Assembly (NCBI RefSeq): GCF_003325755.1
Contig: NZ_QORI02000078.1
Location: 1-5,309 of the forward strand
From: Pseudomonas sp. SST3
Lineage (GTDB): Bacteria; Pseudomonadota; Gammaproteobacteria; Pseudomonadales; Pseudomonadaceae
Direction of reading: 5' to 3'
DNA: 5,309 nt
How positions within the stretch are numbered: the stretch's first letter is position 1; each line of letters begins with the position of its first letter. Below, in pieces: positions 4,826 through 5,309 of this stretch. The notes below the pieces were generated by a model, which was given only the letters and a program-made list of their open reading frames with translations, had not been told where the DNA came from and ran no database searches. The position numbers were made by a program, and so were the translations under genes.

Positions 4826-5309
4826 ATGCCGCGATTGACTCGTGCCGTTGCTTTGATCGCAGTGCTGCTACTGGCCCAACCAGTGCTGGCACAGCGTCTG
4901 CGTCTGGTGGCGGATGGCTGGCCGCCATTCACCGATGCCACCTTGATCAATGGCGGCTTGGCCACGGATATCGTCAGCACGGCCCTGGCCCGTGCGGGGT
5001 ACGCGAGTGATTTTGAACAGGTGCCTTGGGCTCGTGCGCTCAAGGGCGTGGGCGATGGGCGCTACGATGTGCTGATCAACGCCTGGTACGACGAGGCCCG
5101 CACGCAGTTTGGCCAATTTTCTGCTGAGTACCTGCTTAACCGTGTGCGCTTTCTCAAGCGCAGCGACGATGACATCGTTTATCAGAACCTGGCCCGACTG
5201 CACGACGAGACCATCGCCGTGGTACGCGGTTACGCTTACTCGGCTGCGTTCGATCAAGACACCCAGCTACAGAAAGTACCGGTGCACAACTTCGCCATGG
5301 CGGTGCGCA
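4826..5309 (+). CDS. Periplasmic family 3 solute-binding protein, truncated by window end
   Basis: Translation from ATG 4826 gives 161 residues with no stop before the window edge. The N-terminus is a standard signal peptide: positively charged MPRLTR, a hydrophobic core AVALIAVLLLA, and a likely cut after PVLA (residue 22). The mature part starts QRLRLVADGWPPFTD, followed by GGLATDIVSTALARAGY and VPWARALKGVGDGRYDVLINAWYDEAR. This is the lobe 1 pattern of family 3 solute-binding proteins (polar amino acid type). AAGGA at 4813-4817 with 8-base spacing fixes the start. No transporter permease or ATPase gene is visible, so it may be a stand-alone binding protein, common in Pseudomonas, or the first gene of a cluster to the right. 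The ligand cannot be told. The start and secretion are well supported; the C-terminal half is unseen. Confidence 0.9.
   Translation, partial: MPRLTRAVALIAVLLLAQPVLAQRLRLVADGWPPFTDATLINGGLATDIVSTALARAGYASDFEQVPWARALKGVGDGRYDVLINAWYDEARTQFGQFSAEYLLNRVRFLKRSDDDIVYQNLARLHDETIAVVRGYAYSAAFDQDTQLQKVPVHNFAMAVR

Noticed and set aside
4705..5010. 101-residue plus-strand open frame overlapping the start of the solute-binding protein
   Set aside because: It is in a different frame from the signal-peptide-bearing ORF at 4826, which has a good ribosome binding site. Its product is motif-free.
5297..5309. ATGGCGGTG at the right edge matching ATGGCGGTG at base 1
   Set aside because: It is only nine bases, and the right copy lies within coding sequence of the solute-binding protein, so it is most likely chance.

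Overview
The window reads as ordinary chromosome from a Pseudomonas of the fluorescens group. I base this on the high-GC codon use, the typical fluorescens-type REP sequences (identical 26-bp cores at 45-70 and 4104-4129), the compact gene layout, and gene families usual for that genus. No species name can be supported from the sequence alone. I see no rRNA, tRNA, CRISPR array, transposase, phage gene or plasmid function.

Layout, left to right. Positions 1-72 are part of a REP doublet (REPIN) that runs off the left edge. A family 7 alginate lyase gene lies on the minus strand (135-800). It has a good sigma-70 promoter at 857-885 and a palindrome laid over the -35 box. The 313-bp gap that follows (801-1113) holds that promoter and, in its right half, an unexplained long imperfect inverted repeat (1001-1089). 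The repeat ends just before the ribosome binding site of the next gene. That gene (1114-3219, plus strand) encodes a 701-residue response regulator with receiver, PAS, GGDEF and EAL domains in that order. The GGDEF active site and inhibitory site look intact. The EAL domain has lost one conserved metal ligand and has a rewritten loop 6.

Next is a tight plus-strand pair: a YgjP-like zinc metallopeptidase (3272-3763, with a suspicious 5' end) and a small winged-helix protein (3781-4077), 17 bp apart and probably cotranscribed. A complete REPIN (4101-4170) fills the space between the converging winged-helix gene and elaA, a GNAT acetyltransferase on the minus strand (4176-4628). elaA and the last gene are divergent. 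Their shared 197-bp region carries a good elaA promoter and a perfect 8-bp-arm inverted repeat that looks like an operator. The last gene (4826 to the window edge, truncated) encodes a secreted family 3 solute-binding protein.

How the genes fit together. Cyclic-di-GMP turnover and alginate cleavage both bear on biofilm matrix, so the neighbouring lyase and c-di-GMP gene could be related in function. However, they are divergent, no shared control is visible, and the link is only inference. The peptidase/winged-helix pair is the only convincing operon. I see no obvious new multi-gene system. The items most worth following are the altered EAL domain with a CxxC in loop 6, the structured sequence before the c-di-GMP gene, and the apparent one-base disruption at the start of the peptidase gene.
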